Below are positions 52,220 to 60,263 of a stretch of 60,263 bases of DNA, piece after piece. Origin of the DNA: Burkholderiales bacterium RIFCSPLOWO2_12_FULL_65_40 (GTDB lineage: Bacteria; Pseudomonadota; Gammaproteobacteria; Burkholderiales; Burkholderiaceae_C); assembly GCA_001770955.1 (NCBI GenBank), contig MESL01000031.1:1-60263 (forward strand), given 5' to 3'. Under the pieces are notes generated by a model, which saw nothing but the letters and a program-made list of their open reading frames with translations, did not search any database and was not told where the DNA came from. The translations under genes were made by a program, and so were the position numbers. The stretch's first letter is position 1. Each line of letters begins with the position of its first letter.

Positions 52220-53104
52220 ATGCAGCCAGCCACCCCTGCCCCCCCAGAAACACCGCGCGACGCCGCCACCGTGGTCCTGCTGCGCGACGCGCCCTCCGGC
52301 CTGGAAGTGCTGCTGCAGCGCCGCCATGCCCAGATGTCCAACATGGCGGGGATGTACGTGTTTCCGGGCGGCAAGCTCGACGACGCCGACCGCCAGCCTG
52401 CCAGCGCAGCCCTGCTCGACCAGCCCGCAGCCCAGTTGCACACCGCGCTGGGCGAGAGCAGCACCGACGCCGCCACCGCCGCGGGGCTGCACATTGCAGC
52501 GCTGCGCGAGGCGCTGGAGGAATGCGGCCTGCTGCTGGCCGAGCCCGCGCAGGCGGGCCAGCCCCTGGACGCCCTCCGTGCGCGCGCCATGCTGCGCGAA
52601 GGCATGCCTTTTGCCGAGATGCTGGCCGCAATGCAGCTGCGCCTGCGCACACGCCACCTCGCGCCCTGGTCGCGCTGGATCACGCCGCTGGCGCCCAGCG
52701 TGGGCACGCGGCGCTTTGACACCCGCTTTTTCGTGGCCCTCGCCCCGCCGGACCAGACCGCCCTGCACGACGACGAGGAGGCCACCGACAGCCTGTGGCT
52801 GGCGCCGCGCGCGGCGCTGGAGCAGTACCGCGACGGCCACATCGACCTCGCCCCCCCGCAGATCATGAGCCTGGCGCATCTGGCGCGCCACGCCGATGCA
52901 CAGGGCGTGCTCGCGGCCGCGCGCAGCCAGCGCCCGCCGGTGATCCTGCCCGAGGCCTTTGACCAGGACGGCGTGCGCACCATCTGCTACCCCGGCGACC
53001 CGCTGCACTCCGTGCCCGAGCGCGCCCTGCCCGGCCCGACACGGCTGCGCATGCAGGCGCGGCGCTTCACGCCCGAGGACGGATTCGAGGCGCTGTTCCT
53101 CTGA
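52220..53104 (+). CDS. Nudix hydrolase (NUDT19-like, possible CoA/acyl-CoA pyrophosphatase)
   Basis: This 294-residue protein has MAGMYVFPGGKLDDADR, then an insertion of about 45 residues before ALREALEECGLLLAE, which completes the Nudix box REx2EExG. This split box is typical of NUDT7/NUDT19-like proteins that cut CoA or acyl-CoA. The C-terminal half has PPQIMSLAHLARH. It is divergent from the dehydrogenase gene, and a role in acyl-CoA turnover would fit. Confidence 0.8.
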   Translation: MQPATPAPPETPRDAATVVLLRDAPSGLEVLLQRRHAQMSNMAGMYVFPGGKLDDADRQPASAALLDQPAAQLHTALGESSTDAATAAGLHIAALREALEECGLLLAEPAQAGQPLDALRARAMLREGMPFAEMLAAMQLRLRTRHLAPWSRWITPLAPSVGTRRFDTRFFVALAPPDQTALHDDEEATDSLWLAPRAALEQYRDGHIDLAPPQIMSLAHLARHADAQGVLAAARSQRPPVILPEAFDQDGVRTICYPGDPLHSVPERALPGPTRLRMQARRFTPEDGFEALFL

Positions 53105-53123
53105 GTCGCTTCACAGCAGCCTC

Positions 53124-53190
53124 TTTAGCTATATTTATGATAGCTATTGGCGCTTTAAAATAGGGCGCTACAGCCCATTTCATCCAAAAA
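53124..53190. repeat. Dispersed intergenic palindromic repeat R12
   Basis: TTTAGCTATATTTATGATAGCTATTGGCGCTTTAAAATAGGGCGCTACAGCCCATTTCATCCAAAA. It ends just before the DUF427 gene and so overlaps its likely promoter. Confidence 0.7.
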
Positions 53191-53202
53191 AGGGAATCCT
53201 CC

Positions 53203-53481
53203 ATGAAAGCCATCTGGAACGGCGTGGTCGTGGCCGAAAGTGACGACACCGTGCTGGTGGAAGGCAACCACTACTTCCCCGAGAGCGCACTCAAGCGCGA
53301 GTTCGTCACCTTCAGCAACCACAAGACCATGTGCCCCTGGAAGGGCCAGGCCACCTATTTCTCTCTGCTGGTCAACGGCGAACTCAATCCCGAGGCTGCC
53401 TGGACCTACGCCGACCCCAAGCCCGAGGCCGAAGCCGTGCGCGGCCGGGTGGCCTTCTGGAAGGGCGTGACGGTGGCCTGA
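53203..53481 (+). CDS. DUF427-family protein
   Basis: This 92-residue protein covers the whole DUF427 domain: MKAIWNGVVVAESDDT, EGNHYFPESALKREF, TMCPWKGQATYFSL and AAWTYADPKPEA. The CPWKG motif is a family hallmark. The domain is small and beta-rich. No function is established. Confidence 0.88.
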   Translation: MKAIWNGVVVAESDDTVLVEGNHYFPESALKREFVTFSNHKTMCPWKGQATYFSLLVNGELNPEAAWTYADPKPEAEAVRGRVAFWKGVTVA

Positions 53482-53775
53482 CCCGAGTTGTCCCTGTCCG
53501 CACTGGACAATCATGTGGACAACCCGGGAGAAGCCTTGTATGGGCCTCCCAAGTGCTTGATGCACAAGGACTTCCGGCAGATTGCCCGTTTTTTATGCAA
53601 GGTATTGCACCGGGCACAGCACTTATCCCGGCGCCCGCTGGACAATGCTGTGGATAAATCCGGACAAGTCTTGTATGGCCACGCCAAGTCCTTGATTTTC
53701 CTGAAAAATCACTGCGCCGCCTCTTTTTTAGGCAAATGCGGTGCGGATTTCTCCGCCACCAAAGCCCCTCTAACA
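53482..53775. other. Non-coding region with two imperfect repeats and DnaA-box-like sites
   Basis: The intergenic gap runs from 53482 to 53831 and I see no gene in it. Two units of about 70 bases, at 53503-53572 and 53638-53707 (135-base offset, roughly 70% identical), each begin CTGGACAAT and contain CTTGTATGG. Unit 1 has TGTGGACAA and unit 2 TGTGGATAA, the latter a perfect consensus DnaA box. A GTTGTCC/GGACAAC inverted repeat is also present near the start. The gap ends with R13. Confidence 0.6.
53649..53657 (-). promoter_or_regulatory. Perfect DnaA box (TTATCCACA on minus strand)
   Basis: TGTGGATAA on the plus strand is the exact reverse complement of the consensus DnaA box. A one-mismatch copy (TGTGGACAA) is at 53514-53522 in the paired repeat. 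Nothing else marks this as a replication origin. Confidence 0.55.
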
Positions 53776-53832
53776 CACTATTGATTTGATAGCTTGCAGC
53801 GCTTGTTGCAACTGCGCTGGAGCCACTTTTTA
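53776..53832. repeat. Dispersed intergenic palindromic repeat R13
   Basis: CACTATTGATTTGATAGCTTGCAGCGCTTGTTGCAACTGCGCTGGAGCCACTTTTTATG. It runs directly into the start codon of the DUF938 gene, so it occupies its 5' leader. Confidence 0.7.
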
Positions 53833-54461
53833 TGTCCAACCCGTTGCACAGCCCGGCCGCCGAACGCAACCGCCAGCCCATCCTGGAGGTGCTGCGCACC
53901 CTGCTGCCCGCCACCGGCCGCGCGCTGGAGGTGGCCAGCGGCACCGGGCAGCATGTGGCCTGGTTTGCCGCTGCCCTGCCGGGCTGGACCTGGCAGCCCA
54001 GCGATGCGCAGGCCGAAACCCTGGACTCGATCACCGCCTGGTGCGCCCAAGCCGGAGTGCACAACGTGCGCCCGCCCGTGCTGCTGGACGTGCTGGCGCC
54101 CCAGTGGCCCGGCAACGGTGCGGCGTTTGCCACACCGTTGGACCTGATCTACTGCGCCAACATGCTGCACATCGCCCCCTGGGCCTGCTGCGCCGCGCTG
54201 ATGCAGGGCGCAGCGCGCCACCTGGCGCCGGGCGGCCATCTCGTCACCTATGGGCCGTACCTGGAAGACGGCGTGCCCACCGCCCCCGGCAACCAGGCCT
54301 TTGATGCCAGCCTGCGCGAGCGCAACCCGGCCTGGGGCATTCGCCGCCTGGAGGACGTGGCGCAGGTGGCCGCCGCCGCGGGCCTGCACCTCGTCGCACG
54401 GCACGCCCTGCCCGCCAACAACCTGCTGCTGGTCTGGGCGCGCCAACCACCCACACCCTGA
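53832..54461 (+). CDS. DUF938-family SAM-dependent methyltransferase
   Basis: This 209-residue protein has the class I methyltransferase glycine loop LEVASGTGQH, IYCANMLHIAPW after the fourth strand, and HLAPGGHLVTYGPY, all typical of the DUF938 family. Substrate unknown. The N-terminal SPAAERNRQPILEVL is the usual family start. It is followed by a ferredoxin gene at 9 bases. Confidence 0.85.
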   Translation: MSNPLHSPAAERNRQPILEVLRTLLPATGRALEVASGTGQHVAWFAAALPGWTWQPSDAQAETLDSITAWCAQAGVHNVRPPVLLDVLAPQWPGNGAAFATPLDLIYCANMLHIAPWACCAALMQGAARHLAPGGHLVTYGPYLEDGVPTAPGNQAFDASLRERNPAWGIRRLEDVAQVAAAAGLHLVARHALPANNLLLVWARQPPTP

Positions 54462-54470
54462 ACCTTTCCC

Positions 54471-54764
54471 ATGAACACACCCGCCGCCCCCTTTTTCACC
54501 GCCGTGGTCGAGCCCGAAGGCCAGCAGTTCGACGCCTGGCCCGAACAGTCCCTGCTGCTGTCGATGGAGCAAGGCAGCATCGACTGGCCCAGCTCCTGCC
54601 GCAACGGCACCTGTCGCACCTGCATCGGCCACCTGGTGCAGGGCGAGGTGCGCTACGCCATCGAATGGCCGGGCCTCACACCCGAGGAGCGGGCCAGCGG
54701 CTGCGTGCTGCCCTGCGTGGCCTACCCCGCGTCGGACGTGGTGCTTCAGGCCCCGGCCATCTGA
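54471..54764 (+). CDS. 2Fe-2S ferredoxin
   Basis: This 97-residue plant-type ferredoxin has the cluster ligands in CRNGTCRTC (C-x4-C-x2-C), and the fourth Cys is in the VLPCVAYP segment. It would carry electrons to an unidentified partner. It is co-directional with the methyltransferase gene and separated from ribBX by a 219-base gap that holds a promoter-like TAAAAT and a hairpin. Confidence 0.9.
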   Translation: MNTPAAPFFTAVVEPEGQQFDAWPEQSLLLSMEQGSIDWPSSCRNGTCRTCIGHLVQGEVRYAIEWPGLTPEERASGCVLPCVAYPASDVVLQAPAI

Positions 54765-54825
54765 CCCTGTCTTCGCTCCCGTTGCACGGTGCGCCTGGGC
54801 AGGCGTTGGACTAAAATGCACCCTT

Positions 54826-54857
54826 TGGTCCCGCGTGTGCCAACGCACACCGGTCCA
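54826..54857 (+). promoter_or_regulatory. Hairpin in the ribBX leader
   Basis: GTGTGC-CAAC-GCACAC is a perfect 6-base stem with a tetraloop, flanked by TGGTCC and GGTCCA that can extend the pairing. It lies about 130 bases before the ribBX start. I could not match the leader to the conserved FMN riboswitch pattern, so its role is open. Confidence 0.35.
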
Positions 54858-54983
54858 CCGTGCGGCAGCGCCGCATCGCATGTTCTTTGGGACGCTCAGC
54901 GGACTCTGCTCCGCCAGGCGCCGACACCGGGGAACCTGCGCTGCAGACTGCCCTCCCCCTGCGGCCCACCGACGAAAGCCCCC

Positions 54984-56105
54984 ATGAACACCCCCCTCAC
55001 CCCTGCCACCATCTCGCCGGTAGAGGACATCGTTGCCGAGATGCGTGCCGGACGCATGGTCATCCTCGTGGACGAGGAAGACCGCGAAAACGAAGGCGAC
55101 CTGGTGCTGGCCGCCGACCATGTCACCCCCGAGGCCATCAACTTCATGGCGCGCTTCGGCCGGGGCCTGATCTGCCTGACGCTCACGCGCGAGCGCTGCG
55201 AGTTCCTCAAGCTGCCTCCCATGGCCACGCGCAATGGCACGGTGTACAGCACGGCCTTCACCGTGTCGATCGAAGCCGCCGAGGGCGTGACCACCGGCAT
55301 CTCGGCAGCCGACCGCGCGCGCACCATCCAGGTCGCCGTATCCAGGAACAGCCAGGCCAGCGATCTGGTGCAGCCCGGCCACATCTTCCCGCTGCAGGCC
55401 GTGGACGGCGGCGTGCTCATGCGCGCGGGCCACACCGAGGCCGGCTGCGACCTCTCCGCCATGGCCGGCTGCAGCCCCTCCGCCGTGATCTGCGAGATCA
55501 TGAAAGACGACGGCACCATGGCGCGCCTGCCCGACCTGCAGGTCTTCGCCGCCGAGCACGGCATCAAGATCGGCACCATCGCCGACCTGATCGAGCACCG
55601 CATCCGCAACGAATCGCTGGTCGAGATGGTGGGCACGCGCACACTGCAAACGGCCTACGGCGAGTTCACCACCCACGCCTTCCGCGACAAGCCCAGTGGC
55701 GCAGTGCACCTGGCCCTGGTCAAGGGGCAATGGAGCGCCGACGACGTGGTGCCCGTGCGCGTGCATGAGCCGCTGTCGGTGCTCGACGCGCTCGAACTCA
55801 ACCGCTCCATGCACTCGTGGGGCCTGGACACCAGCCTGCACTACATCGCCAGCAAGGGCCAGGGCGTGGCCGTCCTGCTCAACTGCGGCGAAAGCGCCGC
55901 ACAGCTGCTCGCCCAGTTTGAAGGCACCGCCCGCGCGGCCCAGGCCCCCGAGCGCGGCCGCATGGACCTGCGCACCTACGGCGTGGGCGCGCAGATCCTG
56001 CGCGAATGCGGAGTGCACAAGATGCAGCTCATGGGCCAGCCCCGCCGCATGCCCAGCATGGCGGGCTACGGACTCGAAATCACCGGCTACATCCCCAAAG
56101 AATAA
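54984..56105 (+). CDS. ribBX: 3,4-dihydroxy-2-butanone-4-phosphate synthase with a degenerate GTP cyclohydrolase II-like domain (RibBX)
   Basis: This 373-residue riboflavin enzyme has a RibB domain (about 1-205) with the active-site acidic loop [11 protein letters not shown] (30-40) and HTEAGCDL. The C-terminal RibA-like domain lacks the zinc-binding cysteines and other catalytic residues of GTP cyclohydrolase II, so it should not open GTP; RibBX proteins of this form are known in proteobacteria. The ATG at 54984 fits the domain start. It leads a ribBX-ribH-nusB set. Confidence 0.9.
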   Translation: MNTPLTPATISPVEDIVAEMRAGRMVILVDEEDRENEGDLVLAADHVTPEAINFMARFGRGLICLTLTRERCEFLKLPPMATRNGTVYSTAFTVSIEAAEGVTTGISAADRARTIQVAVSRNSQASDLVQPGHIFPLQAVDGGVLMRAGHTEAGCDLSAMAGCSPSAVICEIMKDDGTMARLPDLQVFAAEHGIKIGTIADLIEHRIRNESLVEMVGTRTLQTAYGEFTTHAFRDKPSGAVHLALVKGQWSADDVVPVRVHEPLSVLDALELNRSMHSWGLDTSLHYIASKGQGVAVLLNCGESAAQLLAQFEGTARAAQAPERGRMDLRTYGVGAQILRECGVHKMQLMGQPRRMPSMAGYGLEITGYIPKE

Positions 56106-56116
56106 AAGGAATAACC

Positions 56117-56581
56117 ATGTTTGGCGCAGAAAAAGGAACAGCAGACCGGCTCGACGGCAAGAAGCTGCACATCGGTATCGTGCAGGCCCGCTTCAACGAG
56201 AGCGTCACCAACGCGCTGGCCACGGCCTGCCGCGCTGCACTGCTCGACCTGGGCGTGCAGGAAAAGCACATCACCCACGTGTTGGTGCCCGGCGCCCTCG
56301 AAGTGCCCGTGGCGCTGCAGGCCCTGGCCGAGCGCGACGAGTTCGACGCGTTGATCGCGCTGGGCTGCATCATCCGTGGCGAGACCTACCACTTCGAGCT
56401 GGTGGCCAACGAATCGGGCGCGGCCGTCTCGCGCATCGCGCTCGACTACCAGGTGCCCGTGGCCAACGCCATCCTGACCACCGAGAACCTCGATCAGGCC
56501 GTGGCGCGCCAGACAGAGAAGGGGCGCGACGCCGCCTACGTGGCCGTGGAAATGGCCAACCTGCTGGACGCGCTGTCATGA
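56117..56581 (+). CDS. ribH: 6,7-dimethyl-8-ribityllumazine synthase
   Basis: This 154-residue enzyme joins the RibB product to the ribitylaminouracil to make lumazine, the riboflavin precursor. Family segments seen are [42 protein letters not shown] and [11 protein letters not shown]. It follows ribBX by 11 bases with an AAGGA site and overlaps nusB by 4 bases. Confidence 0.96.
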   Translation: MFGAEKGTADRLDGKKLHIGIVQARFNESVTNALATACRAALLDLGVQEKHITHVLVPGALEVPVALQALAERDEFDALIALGCIIRGETYHFELVANESGAAVSRIALDYQVPVANAILTTENLDQAVARQTEKGRDAAYVAVEMANLLDALS

Positions 56582-57111
56582 GCGAGCACACCCCTGCCAA
56601 TCCCGCCCCCAAGCAAAAGCGCACCGGCCTGACCAGCACGGGCGCACGCAAGGCCGCCTCCAAGTCCAACCGCAGCCGCGCGCGCGAATTCGCGCTGCAG
56701 GCGCTCTACCAGCACCTGGTGGGCCGCAACGAGGCCACGGCCATCGACGCCTTCACGCGCGACCTGGCGGGCTTCCACAAGGCCGATGCCGCGCACTACG
56801 ACGCACTGCTGCACGGCTGCATCGAGAACGCCGCGCAGCTGGACGCGCTCATCACCCCGCTGCTCGACCGCAAGATGACTGACATCTCTCCCATCGAACA
56901 TGCGGTGATGTGGATGGGCGTGTACGAATTCCAGCACTGCCTGGACGTGCCGTGGCGCGTGGTGCTCAACGAATGCATCGAGCTGGCCAAAGAGTTCGGC
57001 GGCACCGACGGCCACAAGTATGTCAACGGCGTGCTCGGCGGCCTGGCGCCCCAGCTGCGCGCCGACGAGGTGGCGGCCGACAAGGCCACCCCCTCCGGCG
57101 CACCGCGCTGA
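56578..57111 (+). CDS. nusB: Transcription antitermination factor NusB
   Basis: This 177-residue RNA-binding protein works with NusE in rRNA antitermination. The core NusB fold runs from [15 protein letters not shown] to [18 protein letters not shown]. An N-terminal basic extension ([21 protein letters not shown]) and a C-terminal tail are longer than in E. coli NusB, as often in Burkholderiales. It overlaps ribH by ATGA, the conserved ribH-nusB order. Confidence 0.95.
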   Translation: MSEHTPANPAPKQKRTGLTSTGARKAASKSNRSRAREFALQALYQHLVGRNEATAIDAFTRDLAGFHKADAAHYDALLHGCIENAAQLDALITPLLDRKMTDISPIEHAVMWMGVYEFQHCLDVPWRVVLNECIELAKEFGGTDGHKYVNGVLGGLAPQLRADEVAADKATPSGAPR

Positions 57112-57179
57112 GACCCTGTTCGCGGCGGGCCACCCGCCCGCCTTCTGACACCCCGCCACCCGCGGGACGGACCCCCCCC

Positions 57180-58364
57180 ATGAAAATCTCCACCCGCGCC
57201 GGACGCATCGAACCGTTTTATGTGATGGAAGTGGCCAAGGCCGCGCAGGCGCTGGCGCGCGAGGTGGCCGGCACGCGCGAGCCGATGATCTTCCTGAACA
57301 TCGGCGAGCCCGACTTCACCGCACCGCCGCTGGTGCAGGAGGCTGCCCAGCGCGCCGTGCAGAGCGGTGCCACGCAGTACACGCAGTCGCTCGGCCTGGA
57401 GCAGCTGCGCGAGCGCATCAGCGGCTGGTACGCACAGCGCTTTGGCGTCGATGTGCCCGCACGGCGCATTGTGGTCACGGCGGGCGCCTCGGCCGCGTTG
57501 CAGCTCGCCTGCCTGGCACTGATCGACGCGGGCGACGAGATCCTGATGCCCGACCCGAGCTATCCCTGCAACCGCCACTTTGTGAGCGCGGCCGAGGGCA
57601 CAGCGGTGCTGATCCCCACCACGGCGCAGGAGCGCTTCCAGCTGAGCGCCGACAAGGTACGCGCCGCCTGGAACACCAAGACGCGCGGCGTGCTGCTGGC
57701 CTCGCCCTCCAACCCCACGGGCACCTCGATCGCACCCGACGAGCTGCGCCGCATCCACGGCGTGGTGCAGGAGCGTGGCGGCATCACGCTGATCGACGAG
57801 ATCTACCTGGGCCTGAGCTACGACGACGCCTTTGGCCAGACGGCGCTGGCCATCGACGAGAACATCATCAGCATCAACAGCTTCAGCAAGTACTTCAACA
57901 TGACGGGCTGGCGCCTGGGCTGGATGGTGGTGCCCGAAGCCCTGGTGCCCGTGGTCGAGCGTTTGGCGCAAAACCTTTTCATCTGCGCCAGCACCATTGC
58001 GCAGCACGCCGCGCTGGCCTGCTTTGAACCTGAAAGCATCGCCGAATACCAACGCCGCCGCGCCGAGTTCAAGGCCCGGCGCGATTACTTCATTCCCGAG
58101 CTGCAGCGCCTGGGCTTGTCGGTGCCCGTGATGCCCGACGGCGCCTTCTATGCCTGGGCCGACTGCAGCGCTGCCTGCGAGCGCCTGGGCGTGAACGGCA
58201 GCTGGGACTTCGCCTTCGAGCTCATGCGCCGCACCCACATCGCCGTGACGCCGGGGCGCGACTTCGGCACCTTTGATCCGCAGCGCTTCGTACGCTTCTC
58301 CACCGCCAACTCCATGGCGCAGCTGCAGGAATCGGTGGCGCGCCTCCAAACCCTGCTGGGCTGA
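57180..58364 (+). CDS. PLP-dependent aminotransferase, class I/II
   Basis: This 394-residue fold type I enzyme has the PLP lysine at K237 in SINSFSKYFNMTGWRLGW, NPTGT for the carboxylate/PLP site and PGRDFG near the C-terminus. The substrate is probably an amino acid such as alanine, aspartate or a branched-chain or aromatic one; no more precise call is safe. It lies between nusB and the tol genes, with 4 bases to ybgC. Confidence 0.88.
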   Translation: MKISTRAGRIEPFYVMEVAKAAQALAREVAGTREPMIFLNIGEPDFTAPPLVQEAAQRAVQSGATQYTQSLGLEQLRERISGWYAQRFGVDVPARRIVVTAGASAALQLACLALIDAGDEILMPDPSYPCNRHFVSAAEGTAVLIPTTAQERFQLSADKVRAAWNTKTRGVLLASPSNPTGTSIAPDELRRIHGVVQERGGITLIDEIYLGLSYDDAFGQTALAIDENIISINSFSKYFNMTGWRLGWMVVPEALVPVVERLAQNLFICASTIAQHAALACFEPESIAEYQRRRAEFKARRDYFIPELQRLGLSVPVMPDGAFYAWADCSAACERLGVNGSWDFAFELMRRTHIAVTPGRDFGTFDPQRFVRFSTANSMAQLQESVARLQTLLG

Positions 58365-58368
58365 CGCG

Positions 58369-58791
58369 ATGCCCATGGCTTTCCAGTTCCCCGTCCGCAT
58401 CTACTGGGAAGACACCGATGCCGGCGGCATCGTGTTCTATGCCAACTATCTGAAGTTCTTCGAGCGTGCGCGCACCGAGTGGCTGCGCTCGCTCGGCCTC
58501 TCGCAGCAGCAACTGCGGGAACAAACGGGCGGCATGTTTGTCGTAACCGATGCCCGCCTGCGCTACCTGCGCCCGGCCCGCCTGGACGACCAACTCATTG
58601 TTACCGCCCAGTTGGAAGAAAAAGGCCGCGCATCCTTGACAATCGTGCAACAGGCGCTATTAAATCAAGAGCACATGAACCCTGGCGAAACCGCCCTGCT
58701 GAGCGAAGGCACCATCCGCATCGGCTGGGTGGATTCCGCCACCCTGCGCCCCTCCCGCATCCCCGGCCACATCCTGGAACAACTTTCATGA
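58369..58791 (+). CDS. ybgC: Acyl-CoA thioesterase YbgC (Tol-Pal system)
   Basis: This 140-residue hotdog-fold thioesterase has the active-site signature YWEDTDAGGIVFYANYLKF with Asp17. It is the first gene of the tol operon, as in most proteobacteria. The start could also be the ATG at 58375. Its stop overlaps the tolQ start (ATGA). Confidence 0.92.
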   Translation: MPMAFQFPVRIYWEDTDAGGIVFYANYLKFFERARTEWLRSLGLSQQQLREQTGGMFVVTDARLRYLRPARLDDQLIVTAQLEEKGRASLTIVQQALLNQEHMNPGETALLSEGTIRIGWVDSATLRPSRIPGHILEQLS

Positions 58792-59492
58792 ATTCCCAAG
58801 ACATGTCGATCCTCAACCTGGTGCTGCATGCCAGCTGGGTGGTGCAACTCGTCATGGTGCTGCTGCTGGGCGTCTCCATCGCCAGCTGGGCCGCCATCTT
58901 CCGCAAGCTGTTCAGCCTCAAGCGCGTCAAGTCGCTCAACGACGAATTCGAGCGCGATTTCTGGTCCGGCACCAGCCTCAACGACCTGTACGCCAGCGCC
59001 GCGCAGAACGCCAAGAACGCCGGTCCCATGGAACGCATTTTTGCCAGCGGCATGCGCGAATACCAGAAGCTGCGCGAGCGCCGCATCAGCGACCCGGGCA
59101 CCCTGCTCGACGGCGCACGCCGCGCCATGCGCGCGAGCTTCCAGCGCGAGATGGACGTGGTCGAGTCCAGCCTGTCGTTTCTTGCCTCGGTCGGCTCGGT
59201 GTCGCCCTATGTCGGTCTGTTTGGCACGGTGTGGGGCATCATGCACGCCTTCACCGGCTTTGCCGGCATGGAGCAGGTCACCCTGGCCACCGTGGCGCCA
59301 GGCATTGCCGAGGCGCTGGTGGCCACGGCCATCGGTCTGTTCGCGGCCATTCCGGCCGTGATCGCCTACAACCGCTTCGCACGCGACATCGACCGCGTGG
59401 CCATCCACCAGGAGACCTTCATCGAGGAGTTCTCCAACATCCTGCAGCGCAACCTGGGCGCGCAGCCCGCCACCTCGGCCTCCGGCCACTAA
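58788..59492 (+). CDS. tolQ: TolQ proton channel subunit
   Basis: This 234-residue inner-membrane protein has three membrane helices (about 14-36, 135-157 and 170-192), the second with VGSVSPYVGLFGTVWGIMHAF, the TolQ/ExbB hallmark. With TolR it uses the proton gradient to drive TolA for outer-membrane constriction during division. It overlaps ybgC and is 12 bases before tolR. Confidence 0.95.
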   Translation: MNSQDMSILNLVLHASWVVQLVMVLLLGVSIASWAAIFRKLFSLKRVKSLNDEFERDFWSGTSLNDLYASAAQNAKNAGPMERIFASGMREYQKLRERRISDPGTLLDGARRAMRASFQREMDVVESSLSFLASVGSVSPYVGLFGTVWGIMHAFTGFAGMEQVTLATVAPGIAEALVATAIGLFAAIPAVIAYNRFARDIDRVAIHQETFIEEFSNILQRNLGAQPATSASGH

Positions 59493-59504
59493 GGAAAGCC
59501 GCCC

Positions 59505-59930
59505 ATGCCCGCAATGGCCTCCCGTGGTGGTGGACGCCGCCGCACCATCAACGAGATCAACATGGTGCCCTTCATCGACGTGATGCTGGTGCTGCTCATC
59601 ATCTTCATGGTGACGGCGCCCATGCTCACGCCGGGCATGGTGGACGTGCCCAGCGTGGGCAAGAGCAAGAACCAGCCCAAGATCTTCGCCACCGTGATCG
59701 TGAACAAGGATGGCTCGCTGCGCTTCAAGACGCGCGACGCCGAACGCACGCTCAGCCAGCGCGAGATCGGCGACGCCGCGTTGCGCTGGCAGCAGGCCCA
59801 GGCCGGCGAATCCGCCGTGGTCATCGCGGCCGAGAAGAGCGTGCAGTACGAAACCGTGGTCAAGGCCATGGACGCGCTGCAGAAGGCCGGTGTCCAGCGC
59901 GTGGGCCTGTCCGTCAAGCAGGGCGGCTGA
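59505..59930 (+). CDS. tolR: TolR proton channel subunit
   Basis: This 141-residue protein has one N-terminal membrane helix containing the proton-carrying Asp25 (INMVPFIDVMLVLLIIF) and a periplasmic domain ending VQRVGLSVKQGG. It forms the motor with TolQ. tolA starts 21 bases later. Confidence 0.95.
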   Translation: MPAMASRGGGRRRTINEINMVPFIDVMLVLLIIFMVTAPMLTPGMVDVPSVGKSKNQPKIFATVIVNKDGSLRFKTRDAERTLSQREIGDAALRWQQAQAGESAVVIAAEKSVQYETVVKAMDALQKAGVQRVGLSVKQGG

Positions 59931-59951
59931 GCCGGTTGGAACGAATCCCGC

Positions 59952-60263
<312 letters not shown>

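Noticed and set aside
53482..53831. Replication origin
   Set aside because: Only one perfect and one near DnaA box, no AT-rich unwinding element and no dnaA, dnaN or par gene nearby.
54765..54983. FMN riboswitch
   Set aside because: I could not find the conserved blocks of the aptamer in the leader.
58645..58670. A further dispersed repeat (GCGCTATTAAATCAAG)
   Set aside because: It lies within the ybgC coding region and lacks the palindromic core, so a chance match is more likely.

Overview
The window reads as a high-GC betaproteobacterial chromosome segment, most likely from the Comamonadaceae (Acidovorax-like). Supporting signs are the Bug-type solute receptor beside acyl-CoA genes, the ribBX-ribH-nusB and ybgC-tolQRA orders, and a family of short GCGCTT/AAGCGC palindromic intergenic repeats that I believe is typical of this family. 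I saw no rRNA, tRNA, CRISPR array, prophage or transposase gene.

Layout. 1-5.3 kb: a type I restriction-modification locus on the minus strand (hsdR, then an AAA ATPase gene, a PIN-domain gene, and hsdM running off the left edge; hsdS is not seen). 5.3-7.1 kb: small envelope and unknown genes. 7.1-12.4 kb: a glutaryl-CoA locus (LysR regulator, glutaryl-CoA dehydrogenase, Bug receptor, CoA transferase) containing a decayed second copy of the CoA-transferase 5' end. 12.6-15.7 kb: a chemoreceptor, a hypothetical gene and a glutathione transferase. 15.7-25.7 kb: a heavy-metal resistance cluster, with a two-component system divergent from an RND efflux operon and followed by small His/Met-rich periplasmic proteins and a cytochrome c. 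25.8-32.7 kb: signalling genes (CheV, a patatin lipase, a very large CheR-PAS-GGDEF-EAL protein). 32.8-49.4 kb: housekeeping and metabolic genes (ketopantoate reductase, DMT transporter, a thiolase/ligase/dehydrogenase operon, nuclease, DHH phosphoesterase, pseudouridine synthase, a second GGDEF/EAL protein, RbgA-like GTPase, UbiA and UbiH homologues). 49.5-60.3 kb: gshA, an SDR, a Nudix hydrolase, a DnaA-box-containing repeat region, riboflavin genes with nusB, an aminotransferase and the start of the tol operon. The window ends inside tolA in a run of 30 C.

How the genes fit together. The most interesting part is the restriction locus. A lower-GC ATPase + PIN pair with an ATGA overlap lies between hsdR and hsdM and is bracketed by two copies of the hsdM 5' end. 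One copy is the live start of hsdM; the other is a 24-codon remnant upstream of the ATPase. This suggests a movable accessory defence module carried by the restriction operon, comparable in concept to PrrC/Rlo genes. The glutaryl-CoA locus shows the same signature, with a Bug receptor gene bracketed by two copies of the downstream gene's 5' end. Both duplicated segments include one of the dispersed intergenic repeats, so these repeats may take part in gene insertion in this genome.
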